A DNA stretch of 27,976 nt from an uncultured Oscillospiraceae bacterium (GTDB lineage Bacteria > Bacillota > Clostridia > Oscillospirales > Acutalibacteraceae): the NCBI GenBank assembly GCA_900543395.1, contig UQQT01000028.1:1-27976 (forward strand), in the 5' to 3' direction. This document shows positions 1-6,567 of the stretch, piece after piece. A program made the position numbers and the translations under genes. Under the pieces are notes generated by a model. It saw only the letters and a list, made by a program, of their open reading frames with translations, had not been told where the DNA came from and did no database searches. Each line of letters begins with the position of its first letter. Positions within the stretch are counted from its first letter, which is position 1.

Positions 1-234
1 CCCCGCCGTCGCTATCGTAAGCGTTTTCTCTCCCCCGTTTACTTTAAGAAGCGCGGTATGTACAAGATATCTGTCACCCATGGAAACGCGCTCCTTCTGC
101 GCGTGGTACATCTTAACGCCGACCTCGTACACACCGTCGGCAAGATTATTTTCCGCTCCTGCCGTAAACGACGGTGCAATTGCACATACGCTCAAAACGA
201 GCGCAAAAATTAAATAAATAAACTTTCTTTTCAT
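1..234 (-). CDS. Secreted NEAT-like domain protein, 5' end only
   Basis: The first 78 codons of a minus-strand gene that runs off the left edge. The ATG follows AAAGGAGA with good spacing. Residues 1-26 form a classic signal peptide: MKRK, a hydrophobic core, then a probable cleavage after TAGA. There is no convincing lipobox, because valine precedes the only cysteine. The mature start, LADGVYEVGVKMYHAQ followed by RVSMGDRYL and then a KVNGGEKTLTI strand, matches the opening of NEAT domains, which bind haem or other iron porphyrins at Gram-positive surfaces. The SM motif corresponds to the haem-contacting loop in the family. The rest of the protein is outside the window, so further NEAT repeats or a cell-wall anchor cannot be judged. 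Function is inferred from one partial domain. Confidence 0.6.
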   Translation of the reverse strand, partial: MKRKFIYLIFALVLSVCAIAPSFTAGAENNLADGVYEVGVKMYHAQKERVSMGDRYLVHTALLKVNGGEKTLTIATAG

Positions 235-254
235 TTTGTTTCTCCTTTCTTTTT

Positions 255-310
255 CAGCGGTTAGTCTTTACTAACTGTAATACGTAAAAAGAAGCAGTCC
301 GAAACCGCTG
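255..310 (-). promoter_or_regulatory. Structured leader / candidate operator of the NEAT-like gene
   Basis: Two overlapping inverted repeats lie between the promoter and the start codon. Repeat one is CAGCGGTT at 255-262 with AACCGCTG at 303-310 (8 bp, perfect). Repeat two is GTTAGT at 260-265 with ACTAAC at 270-275 (6 bp, 4-nt loop). They share bases 260-262, so both stems cannot form at once. The TTAGT..ACTAA pattern also resembles operators of the DtxR/IdeR metal-repressor family (TTAGG..CCTAA), which would suit an iron or haem gene. Whether it acts as RNA or as protein-binding DNA is unknown. Confidence 0.35.
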
Positions 311-376
311 TTTATCGTATTTCGAGCAGAATCCGCCGCGTTTGATTCAGTTAGCATATACTTACTCTTCGTCTTG

Positions 377-405
377 ATTGTATCAATAAACGTGAGATTT
401 GTCAA
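377..405 (-). promoter_or_regulatory. Sigma-A promoter for the NEAT-like gene
   Basis: Reading the minus strand, TTGACA (400-405) and TACAAT (377-382) are separated by exactly 17 nt. Transcription would start near 370, giving a leader of about 135 nt that contains the inverted repeats at 255-310. Confidence 0.75.
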
Positions 406-477
406 GACGGGACGGACATCTTCGGCATTTTCTGTGTTCTGTTATATATTCGTTAACAAAAACACGCGGAATTTATA

Positions 478-523
478 TAAAACCGCAATTCATTTTGTAC
501 TTACAAAGCGAACTGCGGTTTGT
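478..523 (-). terminator. Hairpin after the GH63-like gene
   Basis: AAACCGCA (480-487) pairs perfectly with TGCGGTTT (514-521). Inside is a second hairpin with TTTGTA/TACAAA arms around a 2-nt loop. It begins a few bases beyond the glycoside hydrolase stop codon. On the minus strand the stem ends in a short U-rich stretch, and on the plus strand it is followed by GTTTTT, so it may work in both directions. Confidence 0.55.
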
Positions 524-525
524 TT

Positions 526-2046
526 TTACGTATTTATAATAAACGATTCGTCGTTCCGAATTATCTTTACGGTGAGTTTTTTATCGCTCTTTACGCTTAC
601 AACGGGCTTTTCGTTCTGCGAATTCCTCTTCTCGCATACGAGCGAAACATACGAATCCCTGCCGACGGGGAGATTATTGAATCCGTGTCTGTCAAGCTCG
701 TTTATACGCCATGTAATTTCGTTTTTGTCGGCGGAGATCTGTATGCCGAATATATATTCAATAAGCATGGTAATAGGCAGAATTCCCGTCCAGCCGACAA
801 AGTCTCCTTTTGCGGGCTTGCCGGGTGCGGTCTTGTCGGGCGCGTAATTTTCCCACAAAGTACCCGTGGAGCGGAAAACCTCAATCATATTTTTATAGTT
901 GCACACGGCAATATCGTGAGCCAAATCGTGTTTTGAATTCTCTGTAAGTCCGGTCAAAACCATGTAAACAATAGGGGGCCATACTCCACCGTTCCAGTAG
1001 TGACCGTCGGGGCTGAAATCGGGGTGATCCGCGCTCAATGCGGGAACGCGGTTTTTACGGTTAAACTCGTCTTTGTTTTCAAGATGAGCGCATATACGCT
1101 CTACCCTGCCTGCGGGCGCGGTTTTCGAAATGAGCGACCAAAATGCGGCGGCGGATTTGACCTTTAAAAGCTCGCCGTTAGAACGTCTGTCGTAGTAGAA
1201 ACCGTCCTCTTCGTCCCACATTTTATTATTGATATAGGAAATGAGTTTTTCGCGCTCGTCCTCCAGTTCCTCAACGCCGTCGGTTATGCCCAGCTCGTCA
1301 GCCATGAGTATCAGATGTTCGCACGCCATTGCCGCCTGCATTGTTGCGTCGACCCACGACATGAAGCTGTGATGAAATGTTTCAAGGTGCCAATCCTCGG
1401 CTCCGGGAACAGCCTCCGTATCCGCGCGCGGGAGGTTGTCCATTCCGCATCCCCAGCCCGACGACCAGCAGCTTCCGTCGGGCCAGCGATGATACGCCTT
1501 AAGCCAACGGTGATAGCTTAGCAGAGGATAATATACCTTTTTAAGCCTGTCCTTATCGCCGTAATTCTTATAATACTGCCACTCGCACCATGTCATAATT
1601 TCGGGTCCGGTGCTGACGGGGTCGTGTCTGTAAAATTTGCCCCTGCCGTTTTCCTCGCTTATCTCACGGCTTATGTAGCCGTCCTTTTCCTGCTTGCAGT
1701 AGAAGTTGTCGAGCGTTTTCTGAAACGAATGAACGTTGTCGGCATACCTGCCGAACATCAGCATAAAGCACGAGTCCCACATAAAAATGCAGCCGTTGAA
1801 TGCCGCGTCAATGTACGGTGAAACAAAGCCGTTCTCCTTTGTAGGTTTGCCGAGATTCGAAAACGCAATTTCCCACGCTTTATAATAAGCTTTTATCTCG
1901 TCCGAATGTCCGTCCCACACGGGTTCGGGAAGAGAATCTTTTATATCCTCATATTTCGGAAGATCGGAAAAATCCGCCTTCATGTTTATAAATTCGTTCT
2001 TTGAATAAAATTTATCGTCTACGTATATATCGGCATACCCGCCCAT
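526..2046 (-). CDS. GH63-like glycoside hydrolase, (alpha/alpha)6 barrel
   Basis: A 506-residue cytoplasmic protein with no signal peptide. It resembles the trehalase/GH63 clan that includes mannosylglycerate hydrolases and alpha-glucosidases. Visible family features are MWDSCFMLMFGRYAD near residue 90 (the WDS aromatic/acid motif), DGYISREI near 120, DGSCWSSGWGCGMDN near 190, and a C-terminal GHYWNGGVWPPIVYM then GDFVGWTGILPI. The W-x-G-x-x-W-P-P and GW-x-x-x-LP blocks are typical of the barrel's C-terminal helices. The start was set at 2046 because GGAGG lies 8 nt upstream; an in-frame ATG further up would precede the ribosome site. It has its own promoter and 3' hairpin, so it is probably monocistronic. 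The exact sugar substrate cannot be read from sequence. Confidence 0.75.
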   Translation of the reverse strand: MGGYADIYVDDKFYSKNEFINMKADFSDLPKYEDIKDSLPEPVWDGHSDEIKAYYKAWEIAFSNLGKPTKENGFVSPYIDAAFNGCIFMWDSCFMLMFGRYADNVHSFQKTLDNFYCKQEKDGYISREISEENGRGKFYRHDPVSTGPEIMTWCEWQYYKNYGDKDRLKKVYYPLLSYHRWLKAYHRWPDGSCWSSGWGCGMDNLPRADTEAVPGAEDWHLETFHHSFMSWVDATMQAAMACEHLILMADELGITDGVEELEDEREKLISYINNKMWDEEDGFYYDRRSNGELLKVKSAAAFWSLISKTAPAGRVERICAHLENKDEFNRKNRVPALSADHPDFSPDGHYWNGGVWPPIVYMVLTGLTENSKHDLAHDIAVCNYKNMIEVFRSTGTLWENYAPDKTAPGKPAKGDFVGWTGILPITMLIEYIFGIQISADKNEITWRINELDRHGFNNLPVGRDSYVSLVCEKRNSQNEKPVVSVKSDKKLTVKIIRNDESFIINT

Positions 2047-2083
2047 GGAAAAATCCTCCGCCGTGCTTATTATTGTGAATTTT

Positions 2084-2112
2084 AATATACCATACAAAAA
2101 AACGACTGTCAA
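2084..2112 (-). promoter_or_regulatory. Sigma-A promoter for the GH63-like gene
   Basis: On the minus strand TTGACA (2107-2112) and TATATT (2084-2089) are 17 nt apart. It sits just after the T-run of the upstream operon's terminator, so the glycoside hydrolase is uncoupled from that operon. The ribosome site GGAGG is at 2055-2059. Confidence 0.8.
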
Positions 2113-2130
2113 CAACGACAAATCCCAAAC

Positions 2131-2187
2131 AAAAAAAATCCGCAGAGCAGACGGTAAGAGAAAACCCCGTCCTGTACTCTGCGGTTC
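2131..2187 (-). terminator. Intrinsic terminator of the four-paralogue operon
   Basis: On the minus strand CCGCAGAG (from 2184 down to 2177) pairs with CTCTGCGG (2147-2140). An inner partly paired segment (GGACGG/CCGTCT) extends the stem. A single A and then a run of eight T follow (2131-2138). This is a strong Rho-independent terminator about 150 nt beyond the last stop codon of the operon. Confidence 0.85.
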
Positions 2188-2338
2188 GTTATATTACATT
2201 TTTATAAATTAAATTTATAAATCAAACTTCCCGGACTGTTTGAGACGGATGCTCAAAGCGTTTTCTTCATCCCCGAAGCCGTACATAAGTACTGCGAGAG
2301 GGTGAAAAAACGTTTTGTGCGCCGTATCGGACAGTTCC

Positions 2339-3376
2339 TCACTGTAACATGTTCATGATCGAGGATGCCTTGTTAAGACCTGTGAGCGTGAGCATATCCG
2401 ACGGAATAGAATAGGAAAACTCGTTTATCATGGTCTGAGAAATCGGCACGCCGGCGGAATCGGTCTGGTCAAGCTCTACAAGATCCTTGCCGACGAAATA
2501 GAATTTGGTCGAGGTAGACTTGTCGGAGCTTACGTATTCGTAGCATGTCGCGTTCTTGCCGTTGACGGTAGTCGAATACTGCGCGTCGGGCGTAGAATTG
2601 CGCGAAGCGAACATCTTGCTCAAATCGTCGAATTTAAGGTCGTCGGTGCTGATACCGAACATCTCGCCGAGTTCCTTTGTAAATTCGATATACTCTTTTT
2701 TGTCGGGATTGACAATATACGTTTTGCCGCCCAACTGCATAACGCCCATGTTTACGCCCATGGAGGAGTCATACATTATCGCCTCAAGATCGTTGCCGTT
2801 TATGGCAATCTTCATTCTCGTCGACTCACCCGACTGATCGTACATTACGCCGTCGTAATAGAACTTGCCGTCAAAGAATGCGGTCAGCGAATTCTGAACC
2901 TTGCTCTCGACCTTAACCTTATCCTCCTTGACCTCGTTGCCTATCTGATTCGGATTTTCGGCGGGAACGGTCGTTGTCTGCTTTTTGGTTACGGGAGAAT
3001 TCGCGTTGTTGTTATCGCCCATATTCTGGTTATTCTCGTTGTTCTTACCGTCGGCGGGAACCTTCTCGGTGACAATGACCTGATGTTCGCTTCCGTCGGC
3101 TCCTCTGTAAAAGCTTACGTATTCTCTGATACTGCTCGGCTCGTCGCCCGACGAATTCTTACCGGAAACAACTATTATAACCGCGACGACTGCGATTACG
3201 ACAAGAGCGCATACGGCGATTATAATTCCAAGCGTTTTTTTGCTCAAACCTTTTTTATCATCCGTGCCTGCGGTCTGAACGTCCGAAGCCATGTCGGCAA
3301 GGGCGAGTTCCTTTTCACAGTCGGCACAATATTCCTTACCTTCGGGAATTTCTTTACCGCATTTTTTACAGTTCAT
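2339..3376 (-). CDS. Zinc-ribbon membrane protein, paralogue 1 of 4 (last in operon)
   Basis: A 345-residue protein of unrecognised family. Residues 1-21 form a zinc ribbon (C3-x2-C6 and C17-x2-C20). A lysine-rich stretch precedes one membrane segment at about 48-71, so the N-terminus should be inside and the rest outside. Residues 72-160 are a low-complexity N/T/P-rich linker. From about 165 comes the domain shared by all four neighbours. Its marks are DGKFYYDG, GGKTYIVNPDKKEYIEFTKEL and G-x-x-x-DDLKF, then NATCYEY with one conserved Cys-Tyr, and IPSDMLTLTGL near the end. Alternating strands suggest a LolA/LppX-like beta-sheet fold, but that is inference. AAGGAGG overlaps the stop of paralogue 2, 13 nt upstream, implying translational coupling. 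Function unknown. Confidence 0.85.
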   Translation of the reverse strand: MNCKKCGKEIPEGKEYCADCEKELALADMASDVQTAGTDDKKGLSKKTLGIIIAVCALVVIAVVAVIIVVSGKNSSGDEPSSIREYVSFYRGADGSEHQVIVTEKVPADGKNNENNQNMGDNNNANSPVTKKQTTTVPAENPNQIGNEVKEDKVKVESKVQNSLTAFFDGKFYYDGVMYDQSGESTRMKIAINGNDLEAIMYDSSMGVNMGVMQLGGKTYIVNPDKKEYIEFTKELGEMFGISTDDLKFDDLSKMFASRNSTPDAQYSTTVNGKNATCYEYVSSDKSTSTKFYFVGKDLVELDQTDSAGVPISQTMINEFSYSIPSDMLTLTGLNKASSIMNMLQ

Positions 3377-3389
3377 TTAATGTTCCTCC

Positions 3390-4355
3390 TTAGTTCATCA
3401 AACTTGTTATAAAATCCATCATACCTGCGGACTGCTTACCGCTGAGCGTAAGCTGATCGGCGGGAATCGTTCCGGTAAGCCCGGAAACCTTAATACTGCT
3501 TACGGCATTTCCGGAAGAATCGCAGGAATCTATGTCGACAACATTCGAATCGACTATATAAATTTTCGTCAGAACGCCGTCGGAATCAGTGTAGGTACAG
3601 CAGACCGCGTCCTTTGAATCGTATTGAGTATCCTCGAATGTAAATTTCGTATTTTTGTCCGGCCACATCATGTCGAAGCTAAGCTTCTCGTCGCTTACTC
3701 CCATCATGGAGAGCATGGCTTTCGAGGCGTTTACGTACTTGTTTTTTTTCGGGTCGACAAGGTATGTTTCACCGTCTAAATTCATTATCGCAATCTTCAT
3801 TGAATCCATATCGTACGAAATTTCGCTGTTCGAACCCGATACGGCTATCGAGAAATTCGCGGCGGCACCCGAAGAATCGGGGACGGAGCATGTCATGTAA
3901 AACGAATTGGAAAGCAGTGCGACGAATCCCTCGCACGAATACGCCTTATACTCGGGCGTGTTTACGTTATTTTGCTGTAAATGCTCGTCGGCTATCGCCT
4001 GCTGTTGATTCTGAACGTTCGGCGCAGTTACGCCCTGTGCCGAGGGAGCCGTGGTCTGTTCGGCTTTTGTTGAAGCCGAGGGTCGCTGAAGAATTATCAG
4101 AACGACGGCGCTCACGGCGATAACGCAGACAAGACATATTATAATCGGTTTTAATATTTTCAAAGGGTCGGTCTGATTCCTCGTTTTCGAAACCGACTGC
4201 ACGGCGGAATTGTTGATTTTATCCGTTATGAAAAAATCCTCCTCCTGTTTATGCCCGCCGTCCGAATCCGAATACGGGTCGGGCGCGAAAGCTCCGCAGT
4301 TCATACAGCGGTAAACGCCGTCGATCATTTCCTGACCGCAGTTTTTACATTTCAT
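3390..4355 (-). CDS. Zinc-ribbon membrane protein, paralogue 2 of 4
   Basis: A 321-residue member of the same family. The zinc ribbon is at C3-x2-C6 and C17-x2-C20. A roughly 45-residue acidic/polar cytoplasmic segment follows, then a membrane helix at about 69-89 preceded by KILK. An extracellular T/Q/N-rich linker runs to about 130 (TTAPSAQG, NVQNQQQ). The shared domain carries GETYLVDPKKNKYVNASKAM, then DAVCCTYTDSDG and IPADQLTLSG. The Cys is doubled here (CC) where the relatives have C-Y. The ribosome site is weak (GGGGAATGA) and a 64-nt gap separates it from paralogue 3, so it may be translated less efficiently. No enzymatic motif is visible. A cell-surface or envelope-sensing role is only a guess. 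Confidence 0.82.
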   Translation of the reverse strand: MKCKNCGQEMIDGVYRCMNCGAFAPDPYSDSDGGHKQEEDFFITDKINNSAVQSVSKTRNQTDPLKILKPIIICLVCVIAVSAVVLIILQRPSASTKAEQTTAPSAQGVTAPNVQNQQQAIADEHLQQNNVNTPEYKAYSCEGFVALLSNSFYMTCSVPDSSGAAANFSIAVSGSNSEISYDMDSMKIAIMNLDGETYLVDPKKNKYVNASKAMLSMMGVSDEKLSFDMMWPDKNTKFTFEDTQYDSKDAVCCTYTDSDGVLTKIYIVDSNVVDIDSCDSSGNAVSSIKVSGLTGTIPADQLTLSGKQSAGMMDFITSLMN

Positions 4356-4419
4356 TAATTATATCATTCCCCGTACGAAACGTAACGTTCCGTTAATTAT
4401 TATTGCAAAAGCGTTCGAT

Positions 4420-5307
4420 TTATGAAGCGAGCGCACTGAAAAACGAGAATACGGACGTACTCTTTGCAAGAGCGTCGGTCGTAAGCTGACCGGGCGCGAC
4501 CTCCGACGAAAAGCTGTTGACTATAACTTCATACAAAGGAGTATAGTTCATATCGAAAACGACAAACTGTTTAAGACTGCCGTCGACCGTGTAAATGTCA
4601 ACGTGTCCGCCGTCATAATCCGCGCCGTAGCAAACGGCGTTATCGTCGTTGAGACGCACGTACGCACGTTTGAATTCGCACGACGAGATATCGCCCGGCA
4701 GAACTACATCGTACGGAATTTTGTCAACGCCGAGTTTATCGTACGCTTCCTCGGTAAAATCTATATACGTTTTGCTTTCGCTGTCTATCAGATACTTCTG
4801 TCCGTCCTTATTGAGCACGGCGAGCCACATACCCGAGCAGAGTCCCGAAATTGCAGAAGCCGTCGGAGAACGGGATATCGTCACCGTGTCGCCTCCCGAT
4901 TCGCCCGAAGCGTAAACCGTGCCGTCGAGCGAATATGTACCCGAGGCAAATATTTTCGCGTCGCCCTCGGGCACGATCTGCGGTTTCGTAACCTCGGGAA
5001 CGGTAGTCGCAGGAAATGTCGCCTGCGCGGGAGTCTGCAGTAAATTTCCGCTCTGAACGGAATTCACGGTCGTTTCGTTAAAGGATTCGCTCGGCATTTC
5101 AGGCTTGTGCTTTATGAAAAACGTCAGAATCGCCGCGGTCGCCGCAATGAGGATCACGAGTATAATTCCCATGATGATCGGTTTTGCACAAACGCCTTTT
5201 TTCTCTACAACGACTACACCGCCGACCTCTTTTTTATTCTTTTTATTTTTTTTCTTTCCCGTATCAATATTTTCGGAATCCGTATTCCTGTTATCTTCGA
5301 ACGCCAT
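4420..5307 (-). CDS. Single-pass membrane protein, paralogue 3 of 4
   Basis: A 295-residue relative without a zinc ribbon. The cytoplasmic N-terminus (1-42) instead has a strongly basic patch, KKKNKKNKK at about 18-26. The membrane helix is at about 43-65, followed by a T/Q/P-rich extracellular linker to about 115 and the shared domain. This is the most divergent copy: DGQKYLIDSESKTYIDFTEEAY keeps the hallmark, the Cys-Tyr motif reads NAVCYGADYDGG, and the IPSD motif has become VAPGQLTTD. The ATG is 10 nt after the stop of paralogue 4, and its AGAGGTG ribosome site overlaps that stop. The family is unassigned. Confidence 0.8.
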   Translation of the reverse strand: MAFEDNRNTDSENIDTGKKKNKKNKKEVGGVVVVEKKGVCAKPIIMGIILVILIAATAAILTFFIKHKPEMPSESFNETTVNSVQSGNLLQTPAQATFPATTVPEVTKPQIVPEGDAKIFASGTYSLDGTVYASGESGGDTVTISRSPTASAISGLCSGMWLAVLNKDGQKYLIDSESKTYIDFTEEAYDKLGVDKIPYDVVLPGDISSCEFKRAYVRLNDDNAVCYGADYDGGHVDIYTVDGSLKQFVVFDMNYTPLYEVIVNSFSSEVAPGQLTTDALAKSTSVFSFFSALAS

Positions 5308-5317
5308 TTCGCACCTC

Positions 5318-6289
5318 TTATAACATATCGGAGAAAAACGCCATCATACCTACTTTTTTCAAAGAATCGAGATTTATGTAATCCCTGCCGCCGCGTGGGA
5401 TAAATTCGTCCGCCTTAAGCGCGCTGACAAGTTCGCCCGAAACATCGTAATTCATCATGAGCTTTAATTCTGAATCGGAGGAAACGTACAGCTTTAAAAC
5501 TCTCTCGTCCGTACGCTGTTCGTAACAGACACATTCCGCGCCGTCGACGGACGAGGGATAGCTTACTGCGGGTGAATTCCTCATTTTTTCGGAAACGCCT
5601 ACGGAAGTAAAATCAAAATCATCCTCGCCCTTGCCGAGCATTTTCATAAGTTTTTTTGACATTTCCATATATTTTTTGTTCGCAGGATTTACGAGGTATA
5701 CGTTCGTATCCTTTATAATGACCTCGATATCCTTAGACTCGATATTCGTACTCAATCTGACATCGTTTCCGTCTATCGCAATAAACGTATTCTTTATCTG
5801 CTTTTCGGAAAACGATTTGCCTTTTAAATAATATTCGTTGTCAAGGTACGCCTTTACGCACTCCGGCAGAGAACCGCACTCGGTTTTTTCCTCTTCCTTA
5901 TCCGCGACGGAAACAAGCGAAGTAATCTCGTCGTGCCCCTCGGTTTTCTCGGCTCTGAGGGCGGAATCGGAATCCGACGACGTGATTTGAGACAAAAATT
6001 CGGGGTCGATGTCGTTTAACAGCTCAGGGTCTATATCGTTTAGGAGAATGTCGAGATTTCCGGGATCCTGCTCTGCGTACGGCTTACTGCGCTCCTCCTC
6101 TTTCTCCTTTGCGACCTCGTCGTAAACGTCGTTTACGAGATCGAGCGTGTCCTTTGAAACCTCGGGCATGGGAGCTATGGTTTTATTCTCATTCTGCGCC
6201 TTTTTCCTTTTCGACTTAACAGCCGATACGGCAATAATTACCACGGCGAGAATCACTATCAATATAATAATCATAATTTTATAATCCAT
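5318..6289 (-). CDS. Membrane protein with acidic linker, paralogue 4 of 4 (first in operon)
   Basis: A 323-residue protein carrying the shared domain at about 145-323 (NVYLVNPANKKYMEMSKKL, AECVCYEQ, then LKKVGMMAFFSDML at the end). Its N-terminus differs from its neighbours. The membrane helix starts at residue 4 and is followed at once by KSKRKK (25-30). By the positive-inside rule the rest of the protein should be cytoplasmic. The linker at 31-140 is acidic, not T/Q-rich, and contains a tandem NDIDPE repeat (84-89 and 92-97). Lack of a zinc ribbon and reversed charge suggest this copy faces the opposite side of the membrane. AAGGGG lies 10 nt before the chosen ATG. Function unknown. Confidence 0.8.
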   Translation of the reverse strand: MDYKIMIIILIVILAVVIIAVSAVKSKRKKAQNENKTIAPMPEVSKDTLDLVNDVYDEVAKEKEEERSKPYAEQDPGNLDILLNDIDPELLNDIDPEFLSQITSSDSDSALRAEKTEGHDEITSLVSVADKEEEKTECGSLPECVKAYLDNEYYLKGKSFSEKQIKNTFIAIDGNDVRLSTNIESKDIEVIIKDTNVYLVNPANKKYMEMSKKLMKMLGKGEDDFDFTSVGVSEKMRNSPAVSYPSSVDGAECVCYEQRTDERVLKLYVSSDSELKLMMNYDVSGELVSALKADEFIPRGGRDYINLDSLKKVGMMAFFSDML

Positions 6290-6325
6290 ACATATATTAC
6301 CCCTTGTAATACTTATACACCGAAT

Positions 6326-6354
6326 ATCTTAACACAACCTTGAAATCTTTGCAA
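6326..6354 (-). promoter_or_regulatory. Promoter of the four-paralogue operon
   Basis: On the minus strand TTGCAA (6349-6354) and TAAGAT (6326-6331) are separated by 17 nt. It is the only good candidate upstream of paralogue 4, and the close spacing downstream suggests one transcript ending at the terminator at 2131-2187. Confidence 0.6.
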
Positions 6355-6467
6355 TAAAAAGTTCGGAACAGGCAAACACATTATGTCTATCTTGTTTAAA
6401 AATGCAATAATTCATGAACAACTTATGAATATTTGTTACATAATTTAAAAATATTATTAAATGATTG

Positions 6468-6496
6468 TTGCATTTTTTTTTCATTGCATATAAAAT
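6468..6496 (+). promoter_or_regulatory. Promoter of the M28 peptidase gene
   Basis: TTGCAT (6468-6473), 17 nt, then TAAAAT (6491-6496), divergent from the paralogue operon. The shared upstream region carries several TTGCAT/ATGCAA copies (near 6401, 6468, 6484 and 6509) and an ATTCAT/ATGAAT inverted repeat at 6410-6430. These could be regulatory or simply reflect AT-rich sequence. Confidence 0.55.
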
Positions 6497-6567
6497 AGAA
6501 AATCATATTGCATTTTTTCAATACTTACGCAGAGAGGTATGAAAGTAACGTTTTAAGGAGAGGAAAC

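Noticed and set aside
702..884. Many open frames opposite or within the large genes, for example over the GH63-like, M28 and hydrogenase genes
   Set aside because: They lack ribosome sites, have shadow-type composition rich in Arg, Ser and Cys, and lie fully inside well-supported genes in other frames.
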